Shown: positions 18,885-26,731 of the stretch, one piece after another
Numbering within the stretch: position 1 is the stretch's first letter
Layout: each line of letters begins with the position of its first letter
Source: Sinorhizobium fredii USDA 257
GTDB taxonomy: Bacteria; Pseudomonadota; Alphaproteobacteria; Rhizobiales; Rhizobiaceae
DNA length: 64,000 nucleotides
Direction: 5' to 3'
Assembly: GCF_000265205.3 (NCBI RefSeq)
Contig: NC_018000.1
Span: 4,774,001 to 4,838,000, forward strand
Program-made: the position numbers and the translations under genes
The notes under the pieces: generated by a model
Told to the model about the DNA's origin: nothing
What the model saw: only the letters and a program-made list of their open reading frames with translations
The model's database searches: none

Positions 18885-18935
18885 CGACGCCGACCCTCCC
18901 ACGCGAACTGTTACTCGGCGCGAGACGGCCTGATT

Positions 18936-19006
18936 TGAGGTAGCGCCGCACCTCAGATGCGTTCACAAATTGTGCCCTAGTCTCGGATTTTTCACAAGAT
19001 TATTGT
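18936..19006 (-). promoter_or_regulatory. Cluster of inverted repeats upstream of nuoJ
   Basis: Three inverted repeats lie within 70 bases. They are TGAGGT-N8-ACCTCA at 18936-18955, CACAA-N1-TTGTG at 18964-18974 and ACAA-N5-TTGT at 18994-19006. The last two share CACAA/TTGT half-sites. The position upstream of nuoJ and of the divergent hydroxylase gene suggests operators, but no known regulator is assigned. Confidence 0.4.
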
Positions 19007-19185
19007 CGGCGGCGAAGTAAAACCGGCCGAGAGGAATATCTCGAAATGAAGACCTCCCCCATGGGGCGCGCCGGCGGAGGCGGCCTTCACGCAGTCTTTC
19101 CGACACGCGCATTTCCACTTTAAATTGCCAATACGGCATGGCATGTTCCCGCGGCGCGGATTTGGCTTGGGGGCTGCAGGGGCCG

Positions 19186-20046
19186 ATGTCGGACGAACTG
19201 TTCTATCTTCTTTTTCTGTTCGGATTCTACGCCACGACAGTCGTTACCTATTTCGCCTTTGGCTACGGTCTCAGTTGGGTCAACGACCGCAATCCCGAGC
19301 GAAAGATTCAGAAGGGGCGCGGCTCCGACAAACGTCGCAATGCGGAAATCCGCCAGAGCCTGGCTTCGATGTTCAGCGCGTGCCTGCCTCTGACCATCGG
19401 CCTCTACGTTCAGCAAAAGGGTTGGGCGCCGGCACCCTGGGCGTTCAACTGGTGGGCGGCGGTGCCGCTCTTTGTTCTCTGCATGTTCCTCTACGATACC
19501 TGGTTCTATTTCATGCACCGGCTGCTGCACACGAAGTGGCTCTACCCGCTGCACGCACTTCATCATAAGAGTGTCGCACCAACGATCTGGAGCACCTATT
19601 CGGAGGATGTCCTCGACAATTTTCTATTGCAGGGGTTCTCAGCCGTCATCGTTTTCGTTGTGCCGTTTCCGCCAGCGATTCTCATCGGACAAAGGCTGTT
19701 CGAACATTTCAATGGCATGCTCGGGCACTGTGGGTTCGAGTATTTCGCCTCATCGACAGCGCGTTATCCGTCCCCCTTGCTGTGCACGACGTTCCACGAT
19801 CAGCACCATTCGGGATTTCGATACAACTACGGCAACTACTTCTCGTTCTGGGATCGCGTGCTGGGCACGATTTCACCAAACTACGATCAGCGCGTGAAGA
19901 CGTTCGAGGAAGATGGACCGGCGCTCAACTTAAATCGGGCCGCTGGCGCCGATCTGCGCCAGACCGCCGATACTCATGTTGAATTCGACGTGGCTGGGCC
20001 CCATCCATGCAGCCCGGGTATCCGTTGCGGCGACGCGGCCTCTTGA
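19186..20046 (+). CDS. Fatty acid hydroxylase / sterol desaturase family membrane protein
   Basis: A 286-residue membrane protein with three to four helices and the three histidine boxes of the di-iron hydroxylase superfamily: HRLLH near residue 109, HALHH near 123 and HDQHH near 205. Such enzymes use O2 to hydroxylate lipid substrates; the substrate here is unknown. GCAGGGG precedes the ATG at 19186 (MSDELFYLLFLFGF), so this was preferred over an ATG at 19138. The C-terminal 40 residues after NLNRAAGADL are not conserved in character. It is divergent from nuoJ. Confidence 0.85.
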   Translation: MSDELFYLLFLFGFYATTVVTYFAFGYGLSWVNDRNPERKIQKGRGSDKRRNAEIRQSLASMFSACLPLTIGLYVQQKGWAPAPWAFNWWAAVPLFVLCMFLYDTWFYFMHRLLHTKWLYPLHALHHKSVAPTIWSTYSEDVLDNFLLQGFSAVIVFVVPFPPAILIGQRLFEHFNGMLGHCGFEYFASSTARYPSPLLCTTFHDQHHSGFRYNYGNYFSFWDRVLGTISPNYDQRVKTFEEDGPALNLNRAAGADLRQTADTHVEFDVAGPHPCSPGIRCGDAAS

Positions 20047-20349
20047 TTGAACTCGCAATAGGCGCGACTTCCCCGAAGCAACTCGTGACGCGAGGGCCGA
20101 CAGCGAAATTCATGCAATTTGCGATAGGCCCCGCCTTTGAAGCGAAGTCTAAAAAAAGGTGTTTGTTGTGGAGTGCCGCGGCAACCCCGAAAAATCCTCG
20201 GGCTGGCATTTTGGGACGTCGGACCTTGGTCCAACACGGGCCGGCAAAGGTCTGAGGCCGATTGCCGAAGGGCTCGCCTGGTACATATTGCTGCAATCCA
20301 GCGCTTATCAGCGGTTGTCCACCAAGCAAGTTCGATTGGAATTATTGCC

Positions 20350-20658
20350 ATGGCGATGTCGCACGGAAGATGGAAAGATCGAGTTTCCGATCTCCTTTGG
20401 GGCGTGACTTCCGGCCCCGGGTCGACCGGAATTTATATTGCAGTTGCCATGTCGATTGCTGGGCTCGCGAGCGCAAAAACGGGCATTCCGGGATATGCAC
20501 TTGTAGCGGCGGCTGTAGTACTGGTGCTGTTCATCGACCCGTCGGAACGGATCCGCAAGCTCCGACGACAACGCCGTCAAGCCGACGTAAACCATCGCCC
20601 GACCCGGTCCGATAGCCGACGCGGCCCCGCAATGGGTCCCGGAGCGAAGCTCCGATAG
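20350..20658 (+). CDS. Small two-helix membrane protein of unknown function
   Basis: A 102-residue protein from an ATG at 20350 (MAMSHGRWKDRVSDLLWG). Helices are likely at about 28-46 (YIAVAMSIAGLASA) and 50-67 (GYALVAAAVVLVLFI), followed by a basic tail (RIRKLRRQRRQ). The frame is open further upstream, but that part looks non-coding. No family was recognised. The gene stands alone between the hydroxylase gene and the integrated element. Confidence 0.45.
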   Translation: MAMSHGRWKDRVSDLLWGVTSGPGSTGIYIAVAMSIAGLASAKTGIPGYALVAAAVVLVLFIDPSERIRKLRRQRRQADVNHRPTRSDSRRGPAMGPGAKLR

Positions 20659-20826
20659 TGGGAGCCGTTTCACACGTTGAATGTGTATCGGCAAAGTTGT
20701 CGCTCGAGCCACGGCCTCGTTCGTTACTGGGTGCCGCCGGACGGGCCGACTGCGCGCTGGTGTCGCTGACGGTGGTGCGGCAGCAAAACGGAGTTTGACG
20801 GGCGAAGTCCTATCTGCGTGGGGCGG

Positions 20827-20919
20827 CTAGGCGAGCACCATTCCAATCATAAAAGCCGTGAATAGAGCGATCACCGCAGTAAGCGCGATCGACATCATGG
20901 TACGCTGGTCGGCGCTCAT
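20827..20919 (-). CDS. 30-residue single-pass membrane microprotein
   Basis: A very short gene with a strong ribosome binding site: AAGGAGGAAATGAG precedes the ATG at 20919 on the minus strand. The product begins MSADQRTMMS and is followed by one hydrophobic stretch (IALTAVIALFTAFMIGMVLA) that ends at the stop. A short charged head, one helix and a perfect Shine-Dalgarno are typical of real membrane microproteins. Function is unknown. It lies just outside the integrated element. Confidence 0.6.
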   Translation of the reverse strand: MSADQRTMMSIALTAVIALFTAFMIGMVLA

Positions 20920-21148
20920 CTCATTTCCTCCTTGCCTGTTTGGCCAAGGGAGAACGTTCTGCAAGCTCAAATGTTCATCTTCGGCGACAATCAAGCCGAA
21001 AGTTCAGTTTAAAGAACTGTGCTCGGAAAAGGCGTGGCCAAAGGTTTAGGCCGTTTTGCTGTGCAGGCTACCTCACCGATATCGCGCTTCGATTTTGTTG
21101 CCCAACGAGGCTCTGCCGGATCGGCAGCGCGCCTGGAAGCCCTGAAGC

Positions 21149-21167
21149 AAATGGTGGGCCCGGAGGG
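21149..21167. repeat. Left attachment-site repeat of the integrated element
   Basis: AAATGGTGGGCCCGGAGGG, a 19-base perfect copy of the sequence at 32204-32222, which covers the 3' end of the tRNA-Ile2 gene. Here it lies in non-tRNA sequence, as expected for the distal att copy. With the next bases it also forms a perfect 8-bp stem (21154-21172). Confidence 0.85.
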
Positions 21168-21357
21168 CCCACTTAACCAGTTGAAATCGTTGCAGGTTAC
21201 TAACGGCTGCTTCTCACTTTGTTCCCGTAGTTACTTGTTCGATGGCGTGCCCCCTACTATCCTTGACTGCCTTCCAAGAGGCCGGGGCGTCGCGGATCGA
21301 TTGAGTTGACAGGTTCGTTCGACGCCCTTTGCGCACCCACCGCCGAGGAATGCACCC

Positions 21358-21612
21358 ATGCCCAACGATGTCGCCGAAGTCGCCCGGATGATCCACCGCC
21401 TAGAAGACGAAGTCGGTTTGTCGCGTCGAGAGATCGCCGAAGGATCGCAGACCAGTCCGAGCGCAATCACCCGGATCGCAAATCTCACCGCCCAAAACCC
21501 TTCCTTCCGAGTGGTCTCCTCAATTAAAGCGTTCTATCGTCAAACTCTCCCGAATGCCGATCCGCAGCAGCAACGGTTCGCCAAGGGATGCCAGCCAAGG
21601 GCCGGCAGGTAA
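21358..21612 (+). CDS. Small helix-turn-helix-like protein
   Basis: An 84-residue protein whose centre (VGLSRREIAEGSQTSPSAIT) reads like a helix-turn-helix with a recognition helix at about residues 31-40. GAGGAA lies 8 bases before the ATG. The rest has no clear family. It is the first gene inside the left end of the element and could be a regulator of the next small gene 13 bases downstream. The call is tentative. Confidence 0.45.
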   Translation: MPNDVAEVARMIHRLEDEVGLSRREIAEGSQTSPSAITRIANLTAQNPSFRVVSSIKAFYRQTLPNADPQQQRFAKGCQPRAGR

Positions 21613-21625
21613 AAGAGGCTCGACC

Positions 21626-21823
21626 ATGCCGAAGGAAAAACTGAACCTGCGCAATGTGCCGGACGATCAATGGACCGATGAGCATGAGGCAGAACTGCGT
21701 CGGCGGGTCGCCCAAAACCCCGACGATTTCCTGCTGCCGGAAGATGCCGAGGGGCGACCCTTCGCCGAGGTATTTCCCGAGTGGGCCAAGGAAATTGAGC
21801 AGCGCAGACGCGAGCGGCGGTGA
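21626..21823 (+). CDS. Small acidic/charged protein of unknown function
   Basis: A 65-residue, very charged protein (MPKEKLNLRNVPDDQWTDEH; ending EIEQRRRERR). Its size and charge would fit an antitoxin or a phage-type accessory protein, but no family was recognised and there is no partner toxin beside it. The start at 21626 is preferred over one at 21554, because the residues between resemble translated spacer. It follows the helix-turn-helix gene closely. Confidence 0.5.
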   Translation: MPKEKLNLRNVPDDQWTDEHEAELRRRVAQNPDDFLLPEDAEGRPFAEVFPEWAKEIEQRRRERR

Positions 21824-21907
21824 AACTTCATCCTCGACATAGGTGAGTTGGTATCGTCACCATAACCCGAGCGGCGATAAGCATACGGTGCTGGGCTTGC
21901 ACCTCCG

Positions 21908-22309
21908 TCACCGCCGCCAAGCATCGCCTTCCGGGTGGCGCCCCCCGTGGAAGCCGGACTGTGGCGGTGCATCATGCGCCGACGCCCAAGCGCCGCGCAC
22001 CTGCCCGCCGGTCTTCGGACGCGCCAGGCGTCGAACGGTTGTCTCCTGAGAGCGACCGATCAGAAGAAGGATGCAGCCCGCGATGAACGCGAGACTGGAC
22101 GCAATCAGCAGCAGCGCGACGAAGAGAGCAGAGCCGGGTAAAGCGCTTCGATATCCAAATTCGGCGGCCCTTTCATTCGCCGCGATGATGTGGACCAGCC
22201 ACCAGTAGAGGAAGCCGGTCGTTACCGGCGAGCACATCACCAGCCAGATGCCGAGTATGCCGCGATCGGTGAACATTTGCTTGGTTTGCATTTCGTAGAG
22301 GTTCGTCAT
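21908..22309 (-). CDS. Two-helix membrane protein of unknown function
   Basis: A 133-residue protein with hydrophobic segments at about 18-40 (GILGIWLVMCSPVTTGFLYW) and 58-84 (GSALFVALLLIASSLAFIAG), then a basic, probably cytoplasmic tail. It lies 12 bases after the lipoprotein gene on the same strand, so the two are probably one transcript. No family was recognised. Confidence 0.5.
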   Translation of the reverse strand: MTNLYEMQTKQMFTDRGILGIWLVMCSPVTTGFLYWWLVHIIAANERAAEFGYRSALPGSALFVALLLIASSLAFIAGCILLLIGRSQETTVRRLARPKTGGQVRGAWASAHDAPPQSGFHGGRHPEGDAWRR

Positions 22310-22321
22310 GGTCGTTTTACC

Positions 22322-22705
22322 TTATCTCGGCTTTGGCGGGAATTTACCTGCGACCTTGCGCGTGGCCGGTTCTACGATCGCGCCGTTCGCAGCCCGCAGA
22401 GAGCCATCTTTCTGGCGAAAGCCCTTGACCATAACGCCTTGCGAGGCGAAACACGCAGTGGCGTCTTCAACCAACATGCCTTGTCCGGCAATCAAGGTTG
22501 CCTCGGCACCATATCGGGCGAACATTCTGTTGACCTCGTCGTTCATCCGCATCTTGCAATAGCCTTGAGCGCGGATCAGTTGCGCCTGTGTCAGCTTCGG
22601 CTCGCCGGGTAGAGCAGCAAACTCGGCTTGGCCGGTCACGCAGCTGGCAAGGGGAAGGGTTGCCATGACGGCGAGCGCCGTCATCATGAAGCGGTTCGTC
22701 TTCAT
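22322..22705 (-). CDS. Putative lipoprotein
   Basis: A 127-residue exported protein. The N-terminus (MKTNRFMMTALAVMATLPLA) is a signal peptide followed by a lipobox ending LASC, so Cys22 should be lipidated. The mature part has two further Cys residues (GYCKMRMNDE, DATACFASQG) and a short basic C-terminus. No family was recognised. Such lipoproteins in phages and satellites sometimes block superinfection, but nothing here shows that. It is co-oriented with the membrane protein downstream. Confidence 0.6.
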   Translation of the reverse strand: MKTNRFMMTALAVMATLPLASCVTGQAEFAALPGEPKLTQAQLIRAQGYCKMRMNDEVNRMFARYGAEATLIAGQGMLVEDATACFASQGVMVKGFRQKDGSLRAANGAIVEPATRKVAGKFPPKPR

Positions 22706-23141
22706 TTCGTGATCTTTCGTATTGTTCGGTTGTTACTCGTCGAGCGCCTGATACACGGCTACCTTCTCCAAGCGCGACGGCTTCAATTTCCGCGTACCGG
22801 CACGGCAGCGAATTGATTGTCTAAAGGCATCGGGCGGTCGCGTCTATTAAGGCGGTTGGCCTAGGCTAGTTAGAGGGGCCGAAGCGACTGCGACACTGAA
22901 ATTTCAGAGCCTAATTGCCGCCAACCCGGACGCGCGGGAGCGACCGGCGAAGAACCCGCTCAGGCGCGACCGTTCCGCGAAGCCTTGCCGCACCCCTCTG
23001 AGAGCATCGACCGTGGCTTCGCTTGGCGATCAGCCCGGAGGAGTAACTGTGGAGGGAGATAGAGAGCAACGAGCGATGGACACTGCCACCGAAAACCCGG
23101 TCGCCGTAAGTGATCGATGTAAGGAGAGCCGAGCAGTACGT
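22706..23141. other. Gene-free stretch between the lipoprotein gene and the four-helix membrane protein gene
   Basis: This stretch of 436 bases shows no frame with a credible start and composition. It should contain the promoter of the minus-strand lipoprotein gene. No hairpin with a T run was seen behind the membrane-protein gene. Confidence 0.4.
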
Positions 23142-23639
23142 CTAGCGCGAGTCTCGCGTGTCCCGAGCCGATATAATCGTGTTGAAATGTAGAACGCTTC
23201 TCGTGAAGTTGATCGTCAGCAGTATTGTGTTGAAGGACCAAACAAACACAAGTGCTTGTTGCCACGACCAAAGTGCGATCTTTTCGGGCGCTACGATCAT
23301 GCAAAGCCAAGATATCAGAATCACGGATATCGCCCAGTAGATATTGAACCGCAATAAACCGACTGCGTTCCGATACGCCTCAGTGTTCTGTATGTTCTCT
23401 AGGAATTTGTTCTGTCGCGCGACCACAAATACATAAAAAGTGGCAAGGAATCCCGTTAGTATCGTTGTTATATCGAACACGCCCGAAAAAATCGCGCCAA
23501 CCTCGATGCCTTCTAAGAAGGACAGGCGTGAAACGACCAGAGTGATGGCTATAGCTCCGCCGCACGCGGCAGTTAATGGTGCATGCGAAATGAACGAATA
23601 CGTTCTATCGTAAATGCTATTCGCCGTCCGCACCACCAT
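23142..23639 (-). CDS. Four-helix membrane protein, second gene of a candidate defence pair
   Basis: A 165-residue protein with four clear membrane helices at about 20-40, 52-74, 98-117 and 127-150 (VFDITTILTGFLATFYVFVV; IYWAISVILISWLCMIVA). The ATG at 23639 lies inside the end of the upstream gene, with a 23-base overlap, so translation is coupled. Base composition is visibly lower in GC than the neighbours, which suggests separate acquisition. A small multi-helix protein coupled to a soluble partner is a common layout of membrane-acting abortive-infection systems, but no known family was identified. Confidence 0.65.
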   Translation of the reverse strand: MVVRTANSIYDRTYSFISHAPLTAACGGAIAITLVVSRLSFLEGIEVGAIFSGVFDITTILTGFLATFYVFVVARQNKFLENIQNTEAYRNAVGLLRFNIYWAISVILISWLCMIVAPEKIALWSWQQALVFVWSFNTILLTINFTRSVLHFNTIISARDTRDSR

Positions 23640-24498
23640 GGCCGTAGATCCTTTCCAGGGTCGGCAAGTTCGCCGCGAAGGTTCTTTCAAGGAATTCCTG
23701 TCGAGTCTGCCAATTATGCTCCACCTCATTTCTGAGGTCGAGTGTCTCAGTATTCCTAATTTGATCGGTTAGAATGTCGATGGGATGTTGGTCGTCGGCC
23801 AACTTAACCTCAATTTTGTCGAAAACGCCCTCATTTCTGGTTCCCAACCCAATCAGATTGCGCACGGCCGGCATATTTAGACGGCCTCCGCGTTCGTGTC
23901 CGGGCCAATAAACTCGCACTTCGATGCTCGGGCCACCAAAGTTGTTCGATAGTGCCTCTAAATTTCTTCCAATGGATGAATTCTGCCCCTCAACCAAGGA
24001 GAGATCAGTTGGGCTGTGCACCCGAAACGAAATGGCCCTCGCGTGACGGTCACGAAGTTGCTCTAAACCTGTTCGGGACAGGCACGGCATAAAATGGAAC
24101 CCTCTATGCCCTGCGATCTTCCGCCGCATGTACTGGTCGATCCGACCCGCAGGTACTGCCTCTTTTCGGCTCTCTAAGAGTATTATGCCTAGGTGACCAT
24201 CATAACGGAAAGCCGTTCTATGGCCTACCGGATTGGGTTGATCAACCAACTCGCCGTCGTCGAGAGCAATAGGCGGCACGTGGTGACGCTGCTGTCGAAC
24301 GAATTCGCCCTCGATGAAGCGTCGGTCATTATCAGCGAACGCACAGCGAGCGAGCTTTACACGAACGTCGCCATATAGGGCGGTCCACTGCGTGCGTGTT
24401 TCATCATCGATCAGCCGCGTGAGGGCTTCATAGAACGTCGCATTATCATTGTTAAGCGCAGATACACCGAAAAATCGTGCCGTGACCTGTCGATCCAA
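23617..24498 (-). CDS. Soluble protein of unknown family, first gene of a candidate defence pair
   Basis: A protein of about 293 residues from a TTG at 24498 preceded by GGGGGTG, or 323 residues from a GTG at 24588 without a visible ribosome binding site. There is no membrane helix. It begins RQVTARFFGVSALNNDNATF, has a central strand-rich part (GHRTAFRYDGHLGIILLES) and an alpha/beta C-terminal half. This looks like a compact two-domain cytosolic protein, but no nuclease, NTPase, TIR or deaminase motif was found. It overlaps the four-helix membrane gene. It may be a sensor or regulator of that protein; this is inference. DUF-type families of unknown function remain possible. Confidence 0.6.
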   Translation of the reverse strand: MDRQVTARFFGVSALNNDNATFYEALTRLIDDETRTQWTALYGDVRVKLARCAFADNDRRFIEGEFVRQQRHHVPPIALDDGELVDQPNPVGHRTAFRYDGHLGIILLESRKEAVPAGRIDQYMRRKIAGHRGFHFMPCLSRTGLEQLRDRHARAISFRVHSPTDLSLVEGQNSSIGRNLEALSNNFGGPSIEVRVYWPGHERGGRLNMPAVRNLIGLGTRNEGVFDKIEVKLADDQHPIDILTDQIRNTETLDLRNEVEHNWQTRQEFLERTFAANLPTLERIYGHGGADGE

Positions 24499-24603
24499 CT
24501 TACACCCCCGAGGTTCCCCGTCGGAGGCATGAAACAGATTTGAGGGTTGAAGTACAAGGGGGAGTTGCTTTGTTCCTAAGTTCCCCACAGCGCGTTGCCG
24601 CGC

Positions 24604-24837
24604 TTACCGGCGACCTGTGGGCACGAGGCATAGCCCAAGACCATTGAGAAGCGTTTCCAGCCGCTCCAGCATTTCGGCGCGGTCGCAATGGGTTTGAGCG
24701 AGTCTGTCGCCATCGGGGACGACGGCAAGGCCGGTCGCGTCGGGCAAGACGACAAGAGCGTAGGCGGGGCCGCCTCCACCACAGCTGTGACTGGCTGGCG
24801 GTTCGAAGGGCAAAACTCTTGCGGCCGTGGCGCTCAT
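24604..24837 (-). CDS. Small protein of unknown function downstream of the capsid-like gene
   Basis: A 77-residue protein (MSATAARVLPFEPPASHSCG), with a short C-terminal helix (RAEMLERLETLLNGLGLCLV). Its start overlaps the end of the coiled-coil gene by four bases, so it belongs to the capsid-gene transcript. No family was recognised. Confidence 0.5.
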   Translation of the reverse strand: MSATAARVLPFEPPASHSCGGGGPAYALVVLPDATGLAVVPDGDRLAQTHCDRAEMLERLETLLNGLGLCLVPTGRR

Positions 24838-25235
24838 TTCACCGCCCTCGCTTCCACTTCCTTTACCCGCGCCTCAAGGAAGTGGAGCGAGTTGCGCAAT
24901 TTCTGAATTTCGCTGACGAACGCCCGAGCCTCGTCCTTTACGGCCTTCCGGACCTGCCGCTCGACTCTCACCTCATGGGTATCTCTGAGGTCGGCAAGCA
25001 GTTGCGCCTCGTCGTCATAGACGGCGCGCTGCACCTGCATCTCGGTGCGCAGGTCGCCGAAGGCCAGTTCGACGGCTTTAACGACTTCCTCGAGCCGGAC
25101 GGTGAAGCGCCTTTCCAGCGCCGAAAGCCGTTGCTCAGTCCCGGCTTGCACCTTGCGCTCCTCCATCTCGCGATTTTTCCGCGCGGCCCACTGCTCGTAG
25201 TCTTCGCCGTTATCGTCCTTGTACGTGCTCACCAT
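24834..25235 (-). CDS. Coiled-coil protein downstream of the capsid-like gene
   Basis: A 133-residue, highly charged protein that is helical nearly throughout, with heptad-like spacing from about residue 15 to the end (RLSALERRFTVRLEEVVKAV; KLRNSLHFLEARVKEVEA). It overlaps the end of the capsid-like gene by seven bases. Small coiled-coil proteins next to capsid genes can act as scaffold or size-determining factors; that role is only a guess from position. Confidence 0.58.
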   Translation of the reverse strand: MVSTYKDDNGEDYEQWAARKNREMEERKVQAGTEQRLSALERRFTVRLEEVVKAVELAFGDLRTEMQVQRAVYDDEAQLLADLRDTHEVRVERQVRKAVKDEARAFVSEIQKLRNSLHFLEARVKEVEARAVK

Positions 25236-26344
25236 GTCACCGCCTCCGTATAAGCGACCGACCCGGCGGACCGCAGACCCCAGCTGACCTGTTGCAGCAT
25301 GCGCAGCCCGAGAAGCCGCATCTGCCAGAGCGAAACCGTGCTGGCGGTTGCGAAGTCCGGAACCGGCAGGCCGTCGTCGTTCACCACGACCGCCTTGTCG
25401 GAAATGTCGAACTGAGGCGCGTCGCCTTCGCCGGAAACGAAAGCGGCGGCATCGATGGCAACGACCGTTCCGGCGGCAAGCGTCGGTGCGGCGATGATCG
25501 TTGCGGCGGCCAGGCCCGGCGCGAGTGTGAGCGCCCTGATGCGCTCGGCGGGCGGCATCAGGTAAACGAGGTCGTCGGCATCGATGGCGGCGGCAAGCGC
25601 ACCGAGATCGCGCGCAAGAGCGGCAGCACCACCGCCGCCGGTTGGCGTCAACGGCACGACACCGGCAAGCAAGCCGCCGGGTGCGGCGGCGGTCGCCGCC
25701 TCGTCCGAAAGCATGACGCTGTCCAGAGCCTCGGCCGTGTCCTCACGGATGATCGCCGACAGGATCGCCTCGATATTCGAATGCTTGGCGAGTTCGGCGC
25801 TAAAGATCGTCAGGATTTTCGCCATGTACGGCTTGATGACGTTCGACGAGAGGCCAACGCGGCGGACCGGGATTGGGTCGCCTTCGCCGGGAAAAACGGC
25901 GCTCATATTCGGCGTCACGGCATCATCCCGACGCGGCACCGGAACCGACGAGACGCCCACAAGCGAAATCCGCAGTCCACGCGAGGCAAGCGCCGCATAG
26001 ACCGATTGCGGTGCGAGGACTTCGAGAACACCCGCAAAGGCGGGTTGCACGATTCCCCACGATGCAGCGTCATCTGTAGTCGCAGGGGGCGCAGCCGCGC
26101 GGGCTTTCAGGAAACCGCCGATATCGGCAAGCGCGCGGGACACATCGGCGTCGTTCGGATAGAGCGAGGCCGCCACCTGGTCGGGCTCGGTTTTCCCGAG
26201 GAAGGCGTGAACGCGGCAGATGGCGGCGCGGATGATGGCTTGTTGCGGTGCCTTGGCCCGTTTACGCCCTCGGCGTTCGAGGCTGATCAGGAGATGTTTC
26301 TGCTCGGAAAGCGCGCGCTCGACGCGGGCAAGTTGGTGATCCAT
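25229..26344 (-). CDS. HK97-fold-like major capsid protein
   Basis: A 371-residue protein. The first 90 residues are helical (scaffold-like), and the remainder matches the order of elements in HK97-type capsid proteins. These are a GEGDPIPVRRVG strand region, a long spine-helix-like stretch (IFSAELAKHSNIEAILSAII), a glycine-rich loop (AAPGGLLAGV), and VYLMPPAERIRAL. At the end is the typical strand-rich finish (KAVVVNDDG, WQMRLLGLRMLQQVSWG). GGAGG lies before the ATG at 26344. No protease, portal or terminase gene is near. The family call rests on pattern; a structure or profile search would decide. Confidence 0.65.
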   Translation of the reverse strand: MDHQLARVERALSEQKHLLISLERRGRKRAKAPQQAIIRAAICRVHAFLGKTEPDQVAASLYPNDADVSRALADIGGFLKARAAAPPATTDDAASWGIVQPAFAGVLEVLAPQSVYAALASRGLRISLVGVSSVPVPRRDDAVTPNMSAVFPGEGDPIPVRRVGLSSNVIKPYMAKILTIFSAELAKHSNIEAILSAIIREDTAEALDSVMLSDEAATAAAPGGLLAGVVPLTPTGGGGAAALARDLGALAAAIDADDLVYLMPPAERIRALTLAPGLAAATIIAAPTLAAGTVVAIDAAAFVSGEGDAPQFDISDKAVVVNDDGLPVPDFATASTVSLWQMRLLGLRMLQQVSWGLRSAGSVAYTEAVTW

Positions 26345-26731
26345 AAAAACCGCCTCCGTTTTCGGCGGGGCGGTCGGGGATCGACAACGCTTGCCCGCCG
26401 GGGGCTTTCTCACGGCAAGGGGATCATAGCCCGCAAACTATTTCAGGGTTGAAATGGCGATCACGTTTTGTTCGGCCATAGCGCCCCGCAGACGCGCGTT
26501 TGCGTTCGGACGATCAATCTATCGGGCGAGCCGCGGAACGGCGATCACCGTGTCGATTATGGCTGTCGCTGAACGCATGCCAGCAAATCGGAAAGCCTTT
26601 CCGTTTTGACGCGCGATGCCCTTTATGCCCTCGCAGCGCCATCTTCGGTACTCTGTTGCTGAATGTACCGATATCGGTACAGCGGAACTCGCCCCCGCGT
26701 TGGTCGGCGCTGTCGGAAATCCATGCCGCGC
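26345..26731. other. Gene-free region upstream of the capsid-like gene
   Basis: This stretch of 387 bases has no credible gene. It holds an 18-base perfect palindrome at 26664-26681 and should contain the minus-strand promoter of the capsid-like gene. Confidence 0.5.
26664..26681. promoter_or_regulatory. Perfect 18-base palindrome, probable repressor operator
   Basis: TGTACCGATATCGGTACA is a perfect palindrome located upstream of the capsid-like gene and downstream of the antidote-like gene, inside a gene-free stretch. Its symmetry and length fit the site of a dimeric helix-turn-helix repressor, perhaps one encoded in the element. The regulator is not known. Confidence 0.6.

Noticed and set aside
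23142..24498. Naming the two-gene unit as a Kiwa system
   Set aside because: A four-helix membrane protein with a soluble partner is reminiscent, but gene order differs and no KwaB-type pattern was recognised.
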